Source: Bacteroidales bacterium (GTDB taxonomy: Bacteria > Bacteroidota > Bacteroidia > Bacteroidales > Muribaculaceae). From it: a stretch of 47,328 nt of DNA. Of this stretch, positions 11,139-18,450 are shown piece after piece (positions within the stretch are counted from its first letter, which is position 1; every line of letters starts with the position of its first letter). Under the pieces are notes generated by a model, which saw nothing but the letters and a program-made list of their open reading frames with translations, had not been told where the DNA came from and did no database searches. The stretch covers positions 1 to 47,328 of the forward strand of contig JAAVFW010000015.1 in assembly GCA_014800535.1 (NCBI GenBank), read 5' to 3'. Made by a program: the position numbers and the translations under genes.

Positions 11139-11657
11139 TTATTTGTTGGAAAGAGTTTCGAGAATACCATGAAGTTTCGAACCGCCACTTGTAAGTGCGC
11201 TGACAACGTTCTTGGCAGGGCTCTGAAGAAGAGCGATGATATCGCCGATAAGTTCGCTCTTGCTCTTGATGTTTGCGAGAGTTTCCAACTGTTCCTCGCC
11301 TACATATACAGATTCCTCTACGTATGCACCCTTCAGCATGGGAAGAGTATCATTCTTGTCACGGAAATTCTTGATGAGCTTTGCAGGTGCATTACCAGTG
11401 TTGCTCAGAAGAAGAGTAGTCTCACCGTGGAGAAGATCATAGAGTCCTGAATAGTCGATTTCGCTTGCTTCGAATGCTTTCTTAAGAAGAGTGTTCTTAA
11501 CGCAAAGCATTTTAATACCGTCCTTATTGCATGCACGGCGAAGTGCGCTTGTCTTTTCAGCATCGAGACCGGCAGTCTGAGTAAGATACACACAGCTGTA
11601 CTGCTGCAAAGTATCACCGATCATTTTGATGATTATTGATTTATCTTCCTTTTTCAT
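11139..11657 (-). CDS. rplJ: 50S ribosomal protein L10 (uL10)
   Basis: A 172-residue stalk base protein that anchors L7/L12 dimers to 23S rRNA. The N-terminal half shows the L10 pattern: KEDKSIIIKMIGDTLQQYSC, then TSALRRACNKDGIKMLCVKN for rRNA binding. The C-terminal helix that binds L7/L12 covers about 135-170. It sits between rplA (20 bp upstream) and rplL (38 bp downstream). The gap before it is too short for the large L10 leader known from Enterobacteria, so any autoregulation here must use another site. Confidence 0.98.
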   Translation of the reverse strand: MKKEDKSIIIKMIGDTLQQYSCVYLTQTAGLDAEKTSALRRACNKDGIKMLCVKNTLLKKAFEASEIDYSGLYDLLHGETTLLLSNTGNAPAKLIKNFRDKNDTLPMLKGAYVEESVYVGEEQLETLANIKSKSELIGDIIALLQSPAKNVVSALTSGGSKLHGILETLSNK

Positions 11658-11677
11658 TTCTGTTCCTTTCTTTTAAA

Positions 11678-12373
11678 TTACTCAGCCACAGATTTAGAGT
11701 CCACTTTCACGCTGGGGCTCATTGTGCTTGAAAGATAAATGCTCTTGATATAAGTGCCTTTGGCTGTAGCCGGTTTCAGCTTGATCAAAGTGTTGATAAA
11801 CTCTTTTGCATTGTCGCGCATCTGTTCGGGAGTGAAAGACACCTTACCGATAGAAGCGTGCACGATACCTGTTTTGTCAACCTTGAAGTCAATCTTACCC
11901 TGCTTAACTTCCTTAACCGCCTTAGCAACATCCATTGTTACAGTGCCACTCTTGGGGTTAGGCATCAAACCACGGGGACCAAGGATACGACCCAAAGGAC
12001 CAAGTTTACCCATTACAGAAGGCTGAGTGATGATTACATCAACATCAGTCCATCCACCTTTGATTTTATTTAGATACTCATCGAGACCAACGTAATCAGC
12101 TCCGGCCTCTTTTGCAGCAGCTTCTGCATCAGGAGTACAGAGAACGAGAACTCGAACCTGCTTGCCTGTTCCGTGAGGAAGAGAAACTACGCCGCGCACC
12201 ATCTGGTCAGCTTTGCGGGGGTCGACACCAAGACGAACGTCGATATCAAATGAGGAATCGAATTTAGTGAAAGTAATCTCTTTCACCTTTTCAGCAGCCT
12301 CTGCCAAAGTGTATGCCTTCCCAGCTTCAATCTTAGACAAAGCCAACTTTTGATTTTTTGTCAGTTTTCCCAT
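11678..12373 (-). CDS. rplA: 50S ribosomal protein L1 (uL1)
   Basis: A 231-residue protein of standard length that forms the mobile L1 stalk near the E site. Conserved L1 segments are visible: [20 protein letters not shown] near the start, then [19 protein letters not shown] in the middle, the hallmark RNA-binding signature. It is 15 bp downstream of rplK and 20 bp upstream of rplJ in the usual L11-L1-L10-L12 string. Confidence 0.98.
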   Translation of the reverse strand: MGKLTKNQKLALSKIEAGKAYTLAEAAEKVKEITFTKFDSSFDIDVRLGVDPRKADQMVRGVVSLPHGTGKQVRVLVLCTPDAEAAAKEAGADYVGLDEYLNKIKGGWTDVDVIITQPSVMGKLGPLGRILGPRGLMPNPKSGTVTMDVAKAVKEVKQGKIDFKVDKTGIVHASIGKVSFTPEQMRDNAKEFINTLIKLKPATAKGTYIKSIYLSSTMSPSVKVDSKSVAE

Positions 12374-12388
12374 TGTTAATTGAAGTTT

Positions 12389-12832
12389 TTAGTTTAATTC
12401 AGGGAACGCCCCTTTAACGGTGATACCCATGCTTCTCGCTGTGCCGGCAACCATACGCATTGCCGAGTCTAAAGTAAAACAGTTCAAATCCGGCATCTTG
12501 TCTTCTGCAATCGCTTTAACCTGATCCCAAGTGATTTCAGCAACCTTGTTACGGTTAGGCTGAGCTGAACCGCTCTTCAGTTTTGCAACCTCCTTAAGCT
12601 GCACTGCAACCGGGGGAGTCTTTACAATGAAGTCGAAAGATTTATCTGAGTAATATGTAATTACAACAGGAAGAACCTTTCCGGCCTTATCTTGGGTACG
12701 GGCATTGAATTGCTTGCAAAATTCCATGATGTTGATACCCTTCGAACCCAAAGCAGGTCCTACCGGAGGCGAGGGATTGGCCGCACCGCCTTTAATCTGC
12801 AATTTGATCTGTCCAGCAATTTCTTTAGCCAT
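12389..12832 (-). CDS. rplK: 50S ribosomal protein L11 (uL11)
   Basis: A 147-residue protein that binds the GTPase-associated centre of 23S rRNA with L10. It has the conserved proline-rich N-terminal domain ([18 protein letters not shown]), the site of thiopeptide contact, and the C-terminal rRNA-binding domain ending in [12 protein letters not shown]. It follows nusG after a 100-bp gap that holds no gene. The gap may carry the L11/L1 regulatory region, but I see no clear mimic of the 23S L1 site. Confidence 0.98.
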   Translation of the reverse strand: MAKEIAGQIKLQIKGGAANPSPPVGPALGSKGINIMEFCKQFNARTQDKAGKVLPVVITYYSDKSFDFIVKTPPVAVQLKEVAKLKSGSAQPNRNKVAEITWDQVKAIAEDKMPDLNCFTLDSAMRMVAGTARSMGITVKGAFPELN

Positions 12833-12932
12833 TTTCTTGATAATTAAAATTTATTTGTTTAATCGAAAGTGCTCAGCGTAACAATAGCCGTCTTCGTCAA
12901 GACTAATCTCTTCAAAGCCGGCATCATGAGTA

Positions 12933-13484
12933 TCACTCTCTTTCAACTTGAGAATATTCCAACTCAAGGTCTGTGGGACGGTCAAAAATCTTGACCTGCA
13001 CTTTAATCTTACCTTTTTCAGGCGCAATCTCTGTAATAACACCATTGAAGCCACTGAAAGGTCCGGCAGTTACTTTTACCGGTTCGCCTACAATGTAGCC
13101 ATCTTCAGTCTCTTCCGCAGTGTCATTAAGAGTATCAGCAGCTCCAAGCATTCTCATCACCTCACTCTCACGAAGAGATTCAGGTTCAGAGGTCTTTGCA
13201 CGTCCGCGAAGAAAGTCGATAACATTAGTAGTGTTTCGAAGTTCATAGATTACTTCTCCGGTCAGCTGTGCCTTTACAAACACATAACCCGAATAAATCG
13301 TACGCTCCTTCACCACTTTCTTTCCGTTACGGGTGGTGTAAACCTTTTCAAGAGGTATCAACACCTGAGAGACATAGTCACCAAGAGGAGTGTTCTTAAT
13401 TGCTGCATCAAGAACCTCCTTGACCTTTGCCTCCTTTCCTGATATGGCACGGAGTACATACCACTTCTGATCTGCTTCAGCCAT
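12933..13484 (-). CDS. nusG: Transcription termination/antitermination protein NusG
   Basis: A 183-residue elongation factor that binds the RNA polymerase clamp and couples transcription to translation or Rho. The NusG N-terminal domain begins KWYVLRAISGKEAKVKEVL. The KOW motif is near the end (GEPVKVTAGPFSGFNGVITE). It is 19 bp after secE, the conserved secE-nusG pair, and lies upstream of rplK. The length is near the E. coli protein, without the large insertions found in some phyla. Confidence 0.97.
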   Translation of the reverse strand: MAEADQKWYVLRAISGKEAKVKEVLDAAIKNTPLGDYVSQVLIPLEKVYTTRNGKKVVKERTIYSGYVFVKAQLTGEVIYELRNTTNVIDFLRGRAKTSEPESLRESEVMRMLGAADTLNDTAEETEDGYIVGEPVKVTAGPFSGFNGVITEIAPEKGKIKVQVKIFDRPTDLELEYSQVERE

Positions 13485-13503
13485 TGAAACCTTAAATTAA
13501 AGA

Positions 13504-13695
13504 TTAGAAACTGATACTGTAAATTGCTTCCATCAAAAGATTAAAAATCTTATCAACAGCCCATATAAATACAGCCAGGATGATGGAAGCTATCAGCACC
13601 AGCACCGAGCTATTGACAAGAGCCTTCTGAGTTGGCCAAGAAACCTTATAAACAAGCTCGTTATAAGATTCCTTAATATCCTTGATTAATTTCAT
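13504..13695 (-). CDS. secE: Protein translocase subunit SecE
   Basis: A 63-residue single-span subunit of the SecYEG channel. It starts MKLIKDIKESYNELVYKVSW, with the conserved amphipathic helix and the VSWP motif, then one transmembrane helix at about 27-50. The ATG at 13695 is chosen because the longer open frame (to 13767) runs back through the tRNA-Trp gene. It lies between tRNA-Trp and nusG, as in many bacteria. Confidence 0.96.
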   Translation of the reverse strand: MKLIKDIKESYNELVYKVSWPTQKALVNSSVLVLIASIILAVFIWAVDKIFNLLMEAIYSISF

Positions 13696-13709
13696 ATTTG
13701 TTTTATTTG

Positions 13710-13782
13710 CACGGGAAGAGAGGCTCGAACTCCCGACACCTGGTTTTGGAGACCAGTGCTCTACCAACTGAGCTATTCCCGT
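13710..13782 (-). tRNA. tRNA-Trp (CCA)
   Basis: A full cloverleaf is readable on the minus strand. The acceptor stem is ACGGGAA/TTCCCGT, the D arm contains AGCTCAGTTGGTAGAGC, the anticodon loop is CTCCAAA (anticodon CCA) and the T arm contains GTTCGAG. The discriminator is G, and the terminal CCA is not encoded. It lies between tuf and secE. Confidence 0.97.
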
Positions 13783-13788
13783 AGATTA

Positions 13789-13811
13789 GGGGCTTCCAAA
13801 TTGAAAGCCCC
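13789..13811 (-). promoter_or_regulatory. Hairpin between tuf and tRNA-Trp
   Basis: The arms ggggctt and aagcccc form a seven-base stem. No T tract follows on the minus strand. It may be a processing signal releasing the tRNA, or a partial attenuator limiting read-through from tuf. Confidence 0.45.
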
Positions 13812-13844
13812 CGAAGTATTTTCTTTTACTGTTCAGTCAGAAAA

Positions 13845-15032
13845 TTAGTCTTCAACGATTGAAGTGATCTGACCAGAACCTACTGTACGTCCACCTTCAC
13901 GGATTGCGAAACGAAGACCCTTGTCACAAGCTACCGGAGTGATGAGCTTAACGTCGATTTCAACGTTGTCACCGGGCATTACCATTTCTACACCTTCAGG
14001 AAGAGTGATCTCACCTGTAACGTCAAGAGTACGGATGTAGAACTGAGGACGATATTTGTTGTGGAAAGGAGTGTGACGGCCACCTTCTTCTTTCTTCAGG
14101 ATATAAACCTGAGCTTTGAAGTGATCGTGAGGCTTAACCTGTCCGGGGTGGCAGATAACCATACCACGTTTGATTTCGTTCTTGTCGATACCACGAAGAA
14201 GAAGACCTACGTTATCACCAGCTTCACCTTCGTCAAGAATCTTACGGAACATCTCAACACCAGTAACAACTGATTTCTTGTCAGCACCAAGACCGAGGAT
14301 CTGAACTTCGTCACCAACTTTTACGCGACCAGCTTCGATACGGCCTGTTGCAACAGTACCACGACCAGTGATTGAGAATACGTCCTCAACCGGCATAAGG
14401 AAGGGTTTATCAACGTCACGGGGAGGCAGGGGAATCCAGTTGTCAACAGCTTCCATAAGTTCCATAACCTTGTCAACCCACTGTGCTTCACCGTTAAGTG
14501 CGCCAAGAGCTGAACCCTGAATTACGGGAGTGTTGTCACCATCATAATCATACTGTGAAAGAAGGTCACGCATATCCATTTCAACGAGCTCAAGCATTTC
14601 AGCGTCGTCAACCATGTCACACTTGTTCATGAATACTACAAGTGCAGGCACGTTCACCTGACGAGCGAGAAGGATGTGCTCACGAGTCTGGGGCATCGGA
14701 CCGTCAGTTGCAGCAACCACAATGATTGCACCGTCCATCTGAGCAGCACCAGTTACCATGTTCTTTACATAGTCGGCGTGTCCCGGGCAGTCTACGTGTG
14801 CGTAGTGACGGTTTGCAGTCTGATATTCTACGTGTGCAGTATTGATAGTAATACCACGCTCTTTTTCTTCAGGAGCGTTATCGATTGAATCGAAAGAGCG
14901 TGCCTCAGAAAGACCCTTTTCCGCGAGAACTTTTGTGATGGCAGCAGTAAGAGTAGTCTTACCGTGGTCAACGTGACCGATAGTACCGATGTTCACATGC
15001 GGTTTGGTTCTTTCGAATTTTTCTTTAGCCAT
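13845..15032 (-). CDS. tuf: Elongation factor Tu
   Basis: A 395-residue GTPase that delivers aminoacyl-tRNA to the ribosome. The P-loop GHVDHGKT is at about 19-26, the switch [13 protein letters not shown] near 60, DCPGH near 81 and NKCD near 136. Domains 2 and 3 are complete, ending [15 protein letters not shown]. It is flanked by four tRNAs upstream and tRNA-Trp downstream, so it is probably released from a mixed tRNA-mRNA transcript by RNase P and RNase Z cuts. No second tuf copy is in the window. Confidence 0.99.
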   Translation of the reverse strand: MAKEKFERTKPHVNIGTIGHVDHGKTTLTAAITKVLAEKGLSEARSFDSIDNAPEEKERGITINTAHVEYQTANRHYAHVDCPGHADYVKNMVTGAAQMDGAIIVVAATDGPMPQTREHILLARQVNVPALVVFMNKCDMVDDAEMLELVEMDMRDLLSQYDYDGDNTPVIQGSALGALNGEAQWVDKVMELMEAVDNWIPLPPRDVDKPFLMPVEDVFSITGRGTVATGRIEAGRVKVGDEVQILGLGADKKSVVTGVEMFRKILDEGEAGDNVGLLLRGIDKNEIKRGMVICHPGQVKPHDHFKAQVYILKKEEGGRHTPFHNKYRPQFYIRTLDVTGEITLPEGVEMVMPGDNVEIDVKLITPVACDKGLRFAIREGGRTVGSGQITSIVED

Positions 15033-15088
15033 AGTTTTGCTATTGTTATATTTGTTTTAAATTCTCTTCGGAAATCGAGGGAGATTTC

Positions 15089-15163
<75 letters not shown>

Positions 15164-15170
15164 AAGAAAA

Positions 15171-15246
15171 TGGAGCGGAAGACGAGGTTCGAACTCGCGA
15201 CCCTTAGCTTGGAAGGCTAATGCTCTACCAACTGAGCTACTTCCGC
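15171..15246 (-). tRNA. tRNA-Gly (TCC)
   Basis: The anticodon loop CTTCCAA gives anticodon TCC. The acceptor stem is GCGGAAG with CTTCCGC, and the T arm contains GTTCGAACC. CCA is encoded at 15171-15173. It is separated from the neighbouring tRNA-Thr by seven bases. Confidence 0.97.
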
Positions 15247-15278
15247 ATTTTTACCCTGCATTTCTTAATGCTAACCTG

Positions 15279-15361
15279 TGGGCGAAGATGGATTCGAACC
15301 ACCGAAGGTATAAACCAGCAGATTTACAGTCTGCCCCATTTGGCCACTCTGGTATTCGCCC
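15279..15361 (-). tRNA. tRNA-Tyr (GTA)
   Basis: The anticodon loop CTGTAAA gives anticodon GTA. The acceptor stem is GGGCGAA/TTCGCCC. The length of 83 bases reflects a long variable arm, as expected for a class II tRNA-Tyr. The discriminator is A, and CCA is not encoded. Confidence 0.96.
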
Positions 15362-15366
15362 TTTAG

Positions 15367-15440
15367 AGCCTCTTGTCGGATTCGAACCAACGACCCCGAG
15401 ATTACAAATCACGTGCTCTGGCCAACTGAGCTAAAGAGGC
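15367..15440 (-). tRNA. tRNA-Thr (TGT)
   Basis: The anticodon loop TTTGTAA gives anticodon TGT. The acceptor stem is GCCTCTT/AAGAGGC and the T arm contains GTTCGAATC. CCA is not encoded. It is the first gene of the tRNA-tuf operon, about 40 bp after the predicted transcription start. Confidence 0.96.
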
Positions 15441-15485
15441 ATCTATTATTTAGTTTTTCATTCAACCGCTGTTGAATTACGGGTG

Positions 15486-15517
15486 CAAAGTTACAACACA
15501 ATTTTATATTGTGCAAA
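15486..15517 (-). promoter_or_regulatory. Promoter of the tRNA-tuf-secE-nusG-rpl cluster
   Basis: On the minus strand, TTTG (15514-15517) is followed after exactly 20 bp by TAACTTTG (15486-15493). This is a full match to the Bacteroidota housekeeping consensus TTTG-N19/20-TAnnTTTG. Transcription should start near 15480. Confidence 0.85.
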
Positions 15518-15739
15518 TATTTCAACAAAAAAATTTATTAAAATTTGTTATTTTCATTTTAATCATCTGATTTTACGACTCCTTAGAGCACGCTCCTTTA
15601 TCTTTTTATATTTGATTTTTATTGAGTTACGATTTATCTCTCTTCTCATTCTCCCGTTAATTATTATCTACTCCCCCACCCTCATTTTTCTCTATTTCTC
15701 TATTCAAACCTCCTCACATCACTCTCATTTTAACCTGAA
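15518..15739. other. Intergenic spacer between glmS and the tRNA operon
   Basis: AT-rich DNA with long pyrimidine tracts on the plus strand. A 130-codon plus-strand open frame crosses it but has no protein-like composition and runs into the glmS coding region. Apart from the flanking promoter and terminator I see nothing functional. Confidence 0.5.
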
Positions 15740-15785
15740 AAAAGCCGGAGAACTACTGATAGTTTCAGTCAGCTCTCCGGCTTTT
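15740..15785 (-). terminator. Rho-independent terminator of glmS
   Basis: The twelve-base perfect arms aaaagccggaga (15740-15751) and tctccggctttt (15774-15785) enclose a 22-nt loop that can itself fold (ctga/tcag). On the minus strand a six-T tail follows. It lies 18 bp past the glmS stop. Confidence 0.9.
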
Positions 15786-15802
15786 CATATTTTTCTTGCG
15801 GG

Positions 15803-17647
15803 TTATTCAACCGTCACAGACTTGGCAAGATTACGGGGCATGTCGACATTCTTCCCTTTGTTAATCGCTATGTAATATGACAGCAATTGCAGAGGGATAC
15901 TTGTGATGATCGGTGTCAGACACTCCGGCACTTCCGGCACTTCCAACACATGGTCTGCCATATTGCGTATTTCGGTGTCTCCTTCTGTTACAATCGCAAT
16001 CACGCTGCCATGACGTGCCTTCACCTGCTGAACGTTATTTACGATCTTTTCATACAGATGGTCGTTAGGCGCGATTATTACCGTAGGCATCTCTGCATCA
16101 ATAAGCGCGATAGGACCATGCTTCATCTCAGCTGCCGGATACCCTTCGGCATGAATATATGAGATTTCCTTCAATTTCAATGCTCCTTCCAGAGCAACCG
16201 GATAGCTGTAGCCGCGGCCGAGATATAGGAAATTTCGAGCGTATGTGTAAATCAGCGACAGATGCTTAATCTTATCATTAAGCTTTAGTGTCTGACTTAC
16301 CAAATCAGGGATTTTTGTTATAACTTTTCCGAGTTCGGCAATCTGCTCCTGGGTCATGGTGCCTTTAAGCTCGGCAATCGCAAGCGCAACCATTGTCAAC
16401 ACCATCACCTGTCCGGTGAATGCCTTGGTTGAAGCAACACCGATTTCCGGTCCGACATGGATGTAGGTTCCGCTATGAGTCTCGCGAGGTATTGACGAGC
16501 CGACAACATTGCTGATGCCATAGACAAAGGCTCCCATCTTTTTCGCAATCTGTATCGCTGCAAGCGTGTCGGCAGTCTCGCCACTCTGAGAAATAGCTAT
16601 GACAACATCGTTGCTTGTCAGAACAGGATTGGAATACCTGAACTCACTGGCATATTCAACCTCGACAGGAATCCGACACATATCCTGAATCAGATATTTC
16701 CCAAGAAGGGCTGCATGCCAGGAAGTGCCACATGCCACAATAATGATGCGATGAGCATTAATAAACTTCTCTTTATTATCACTCACACCATTAATCAACA
16801 CACGTCTGCCGTCTTCAACAACACGCCCGCGGATGCAATCGGTGAGTGTACGAGGCTGCTCAAAAATCTCTTTCAGCATAAAATGGTCATATCCTCCCTT
16901 CTCAAGTTCGGATATCGACACCTTAAGCTTCTTTACGTCGATCTCAGCTTCCTGATTCTCCAGATTGACCAGCTTCAAAGGCTCTCCACGACGGATTACG
17001 GCAATCTCCTCATCCTTGACATAGACTACATTGTCGGTATATTCAACAATAGGTGTCGCATCTGATGCAAGAAACATTTCATCCTCGCCAATTCCGACGA
17101 CAAGCGGACTGCTCTTGCGCGCAGCGATTATCTGATCAGGATTATTCTTCTCTATTACTGCGATAGCGTATGCTCCGACAACCTCCTTTAAAGCCTCTCT
17201 GACTGCATCAAGCAGTGAGCAATTGTTGGTCAGTCGAATATATTCTATTAATTGAACAAGCACTTCTGTGTCTGTGTCCGAATGAAACCTACAGCCATGC
17301 TGAAGAAGTGCCTCCTTCAATACTTTATAGTTCTCTATCGTGCCATTATGAACAAGAGCGATATTGCCGTCTTCACTGAAGTGAGGATGAGCATTGCAAT
17401 CCGAGGGTTCGCCGTGGGTTGCCCATCTTGTATGAGCTATTCCTATTACTCCCTCTTTATTCTTATCTTTACAATAAGCTTCGAGATTGGAAACTTTGCC
17501 CATTGATTTGTAGACATTAAGCTGTCCTTCCGGCGACACAATTGCAACTCCCGCGCTGTCGTAGCCTCTGTATTCAAGCCTATGAAGACCCTTTATCAGA
17601 ATGTCATAAGCATTGTTATTTCCTATATATCCTACAATTCCACACAT
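15803..17647 (-). CDS. glmS: Glutamine--fructose-6-phosphate aminotransferase (isomerizing)
   Basis: A 614-residue enzyme making glucosamine-6-phosphate from fructose-6-phosphate and glutamine, the first committed step of UDP-GlcNAc synthesis for peptidoglycan and lipid A. After Met removal the nucleophile is Cys2 (MCGIVGYIG). The class II amidotransferase domain covers about 1-220, with HTRWATHGEP and SDTDTEVL. Two SIS domains follow (ACGTSWHA, SQSGETADT; then GRGYSYPVALEGALKLKE). The end NLAKSVTVE is the canonical C-terminus. It has its own promoter at 17761-17792 and a terminator. No glmS ribozyme is recognisable in the leader. Confidence 0.98.
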   Translation of the reverse strand: MCGIVGYIGNNNAYDILIKGLHRLEYRGYDSAGVAIVSPEGQLNVYKSMGKVSNLEAYCKDKNKEGVIGIAHTRWATHGEPSDCNAHPHFSEDGNIALVHNGTIENYKVLKEALLQHGCRFHSDTDTEVLVQLIEYIRLTNNCSLLDAVREALKEVVGAYAIAVIEKNNPDQIIAARKSSPLVVGIGEDEMFLASDATPIVEYTDNVVYVKDEEIAVIRRGEPLKLVNLENQEAEIDVKKLKVSISELEKGGYDHFMLKEIFEQPRTLTDCIRGRVVEDGRRVLINGVSDNKEKFINAHRIIIVACGTSWHAALLGKYLIQDMCRIPVEVEYASEFRYSNPVLTSNDVVIAISQSGETADTLAAIQIAKKMGAFVYGISNVVGSSIPRETHSGTYIHVGPEIGVASTKAFTGQVMVLTMVALAIAELKGTMTQEQIAELGKVITKIPDLVSQTLKLNDKIKHLSLIYTYARNFLYLGRGYSYPVALEGALKLKEISYIHAEGYPAAEMKHGPIALIDAEMPTVIIAPNDHLYEKIVNNVQQVKARHGSVIAIVTEGDTEIRNMADHVLEVPEVPECLTPIITSIPLQLLSYYIAINKGKNVDMPRNLAKSVTVE

Positions 17648-17722
17648 ATTTTCTGTGTTTTATTCCACGCACCCCATTATGTCTTAATGTCATTAATACC
17701 GCTTGGGATTTACGCATTATTA

Positions 17723-17740
17723 CAGGTTTCTTTTAACCTG
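17723..17740 (-). promoter_or_regulatory. Small hairpin in the glmS leader
   Basis: The six-base arms caggtt and aacctg with a six-base loop lie within the predicted glmS mRNA leader of about 105 nt. It is too small for a ribozyme. A role in mRNA stability or translation is possible. Confidence 0.35.
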
Positions 17741-17760
17741 CTATATTTAGAGATAGAACG

Positions 17761-17792
17761 CAAATTTAATAAATTTATTCTGTCTTAACAAA
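17761..17792 (-). promoter_or_regulatory. Promoter of glmS
   Basis: TTTG (17789-17792), 20 bp, then TAAATTTG (17761-17768) on the minus strand: a full match to the Bacteroidota consensus. The start site should be near 17754, giving glmS a leader of about 105 nt that does not include the upstream small RNA. Confidence 0.8.
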
Positions 17793-17903
17793 CCGCCATC
17801 CGATAATATTCTCCTCATCCACCGCTAACACACTATTAATTAAAAATATAACATAAAACAAACCAGAGTGACAATTATTGAGAAACGGGGGATAAAAGAA
17901 TAT

Positions 17904-17932
17904 TCGCCGCCACACTTATTGCGTGACGGCGA
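17904..17932 (-). terminator. 3' hairpin of the candidate small RNA
   Basis: The minus-strand arms TCGCCGTCAC and GTGGCGGCGA pair over ten positions with one G-U and a short loop. The tract AATATTCTTTTATC follows, a modest terminator tail. It separates the RNA from the glmS promoter. Confidence 0.55.
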
Positions 17933-17982
17933 TAAAACTACTTTCTCAAGAGGCCTCCTGATTTTAAGGAATTTTCATTTTA

Positions 17983-18012
17983 TTAGACAAATTCTCTGTC
18001 CGAGTCTTTCAT
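17983..18012 (-). CDS. Possible nine-codon ORF inside the candidate RNA
   Basis: ATG at 18012 opens a frame reading MKDSDREFV and stops with TAA. An AGGAGG word lies ten bases upstream, an ideal Shine-Dalgarno spacing, unusual because genes in this window have none. It may be a real leader peptide, or the start codon may be chance within a folded RNA. Confidence 0.2.
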   Translation of the reverse strand: MKDSDREFV

Positions 18013-18148
18013 GTTGAAGAAACCTCCTGCTTCTGTAAAAATATCCTTTCACAAGGACCGAGTATTCATGGTGTCAGGTTTAATATGTTTTACCTTTTTA
18101 TACTTCTTCAAGTTATAAACAGGCGTTATATTCTTTTCTTCTTATCTG

Positions 18149-18180
18149 CAAAATTAGTAATATTATCGTCTCAGACCAAA
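18149..18180 (-). promoter_or_regulatory. Promoter of the candidate small RNA
   Basis: TTTG (18177-18180), 20 bp, TAATTTTG (18149-18156) on the minus strand: a full consensus match with the same spacing as the glmS and tRNA-tuf promoters. Transcription should begin near 18142. Confidence 0.75.
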
Positions 18181-18387
18181 TCCTAAAATTTCCTATCATT
18201 TTTACTATCAACTTTTCCACTTTCATTTTTTCATTATTCAATTCCAATACAACATATTTATATCAACATATCTGAATAAAACGTCCCTTTTGCCATTTCA
18301 GCAATTCCTACCACCCGTTTTTTCATGTTATATAACACACGAAACGACTTGTAATAATCGTCTCAAACACCACCTATATATAATAAG
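18181..18387. other. AT-rich spacer between the small RNA and the pepD operon
   Basis: No coding frame of note and no strong structure. Pyrimidine-rich on the plus strand. I see nothing functional here beyond possible upstream promoter elements. Confidence 0.5.
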
Positions 18388-18426
18388 TAAGGCGACCTCA
18401 CTCCGATAATGGAGGAAATCGCCTTA
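18388..18426 (-). terminator. Hairpin after the downstream pepD
   Basis: The eight-base arms taaggcga and tcgcctta flank an inner CTCC/GGAG pair. It lies 24 bp past the pepD stop. The minus-strand tail is only moderately T-rich (TACTTATTATATA). Probable terminator of the three-gene operon. Confidence 0.6.
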
Positions 18427-18450
18427 AGCATATTTATTTCAAAAACCCTG

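Larger units (their letters stand above)
17892..18142 (-). ncRNA. Candidate structured small RNA upstream of glmS
   Basis: No protein gene fits this stretch, yet it has a complete promoter (18149-18180) and ends in a ten-base-pair GC-rich hairpin (17904-17932) with a T-containing tail. The 5' segment AAAAGAATAT (18128-18137) is perfectly complementary to the 3' segment ATATTCTTTT (17894-17903), so the two ends can close into one helix, followed by CGCC/GGCG. Inside are two related words beginning CAGGAGG (AGGAGG at 18023-18028 and 17954-17959), a TTGAAGAA/TTCTTCAA complementary pair, and a small hairpin at 17986-18000. The overall plan resembles 6S-type or other housekeeping RNAs, but I cannot assign a family. 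It could also be a long leader reading into glmS. Confidence 0.6.

Noticed and set aside
12851..13054. 67-residue frame overlapping the end of nusG
   Set aside because: Most of it lies in another frame of nusG, and the rest has no recognisable family.
13696..13767. Longer secE frame
   Set aside because: It reads back through the tRNA-Trp gene. SecE begins at 13695.
15483..15875. 130-residue plus-strand frame before glmS
   Set aside because: It spans a promoter, a terminator and the end of glmS, and its composition is that of translated AT-rich spacer.
17648..17760. glmS ribozyme or riboswitch in the glmS leader
   Set aside because: The leader is only about 105 nt with one small hairpin. 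The conserved glmS ribozyme core is not recognisable.
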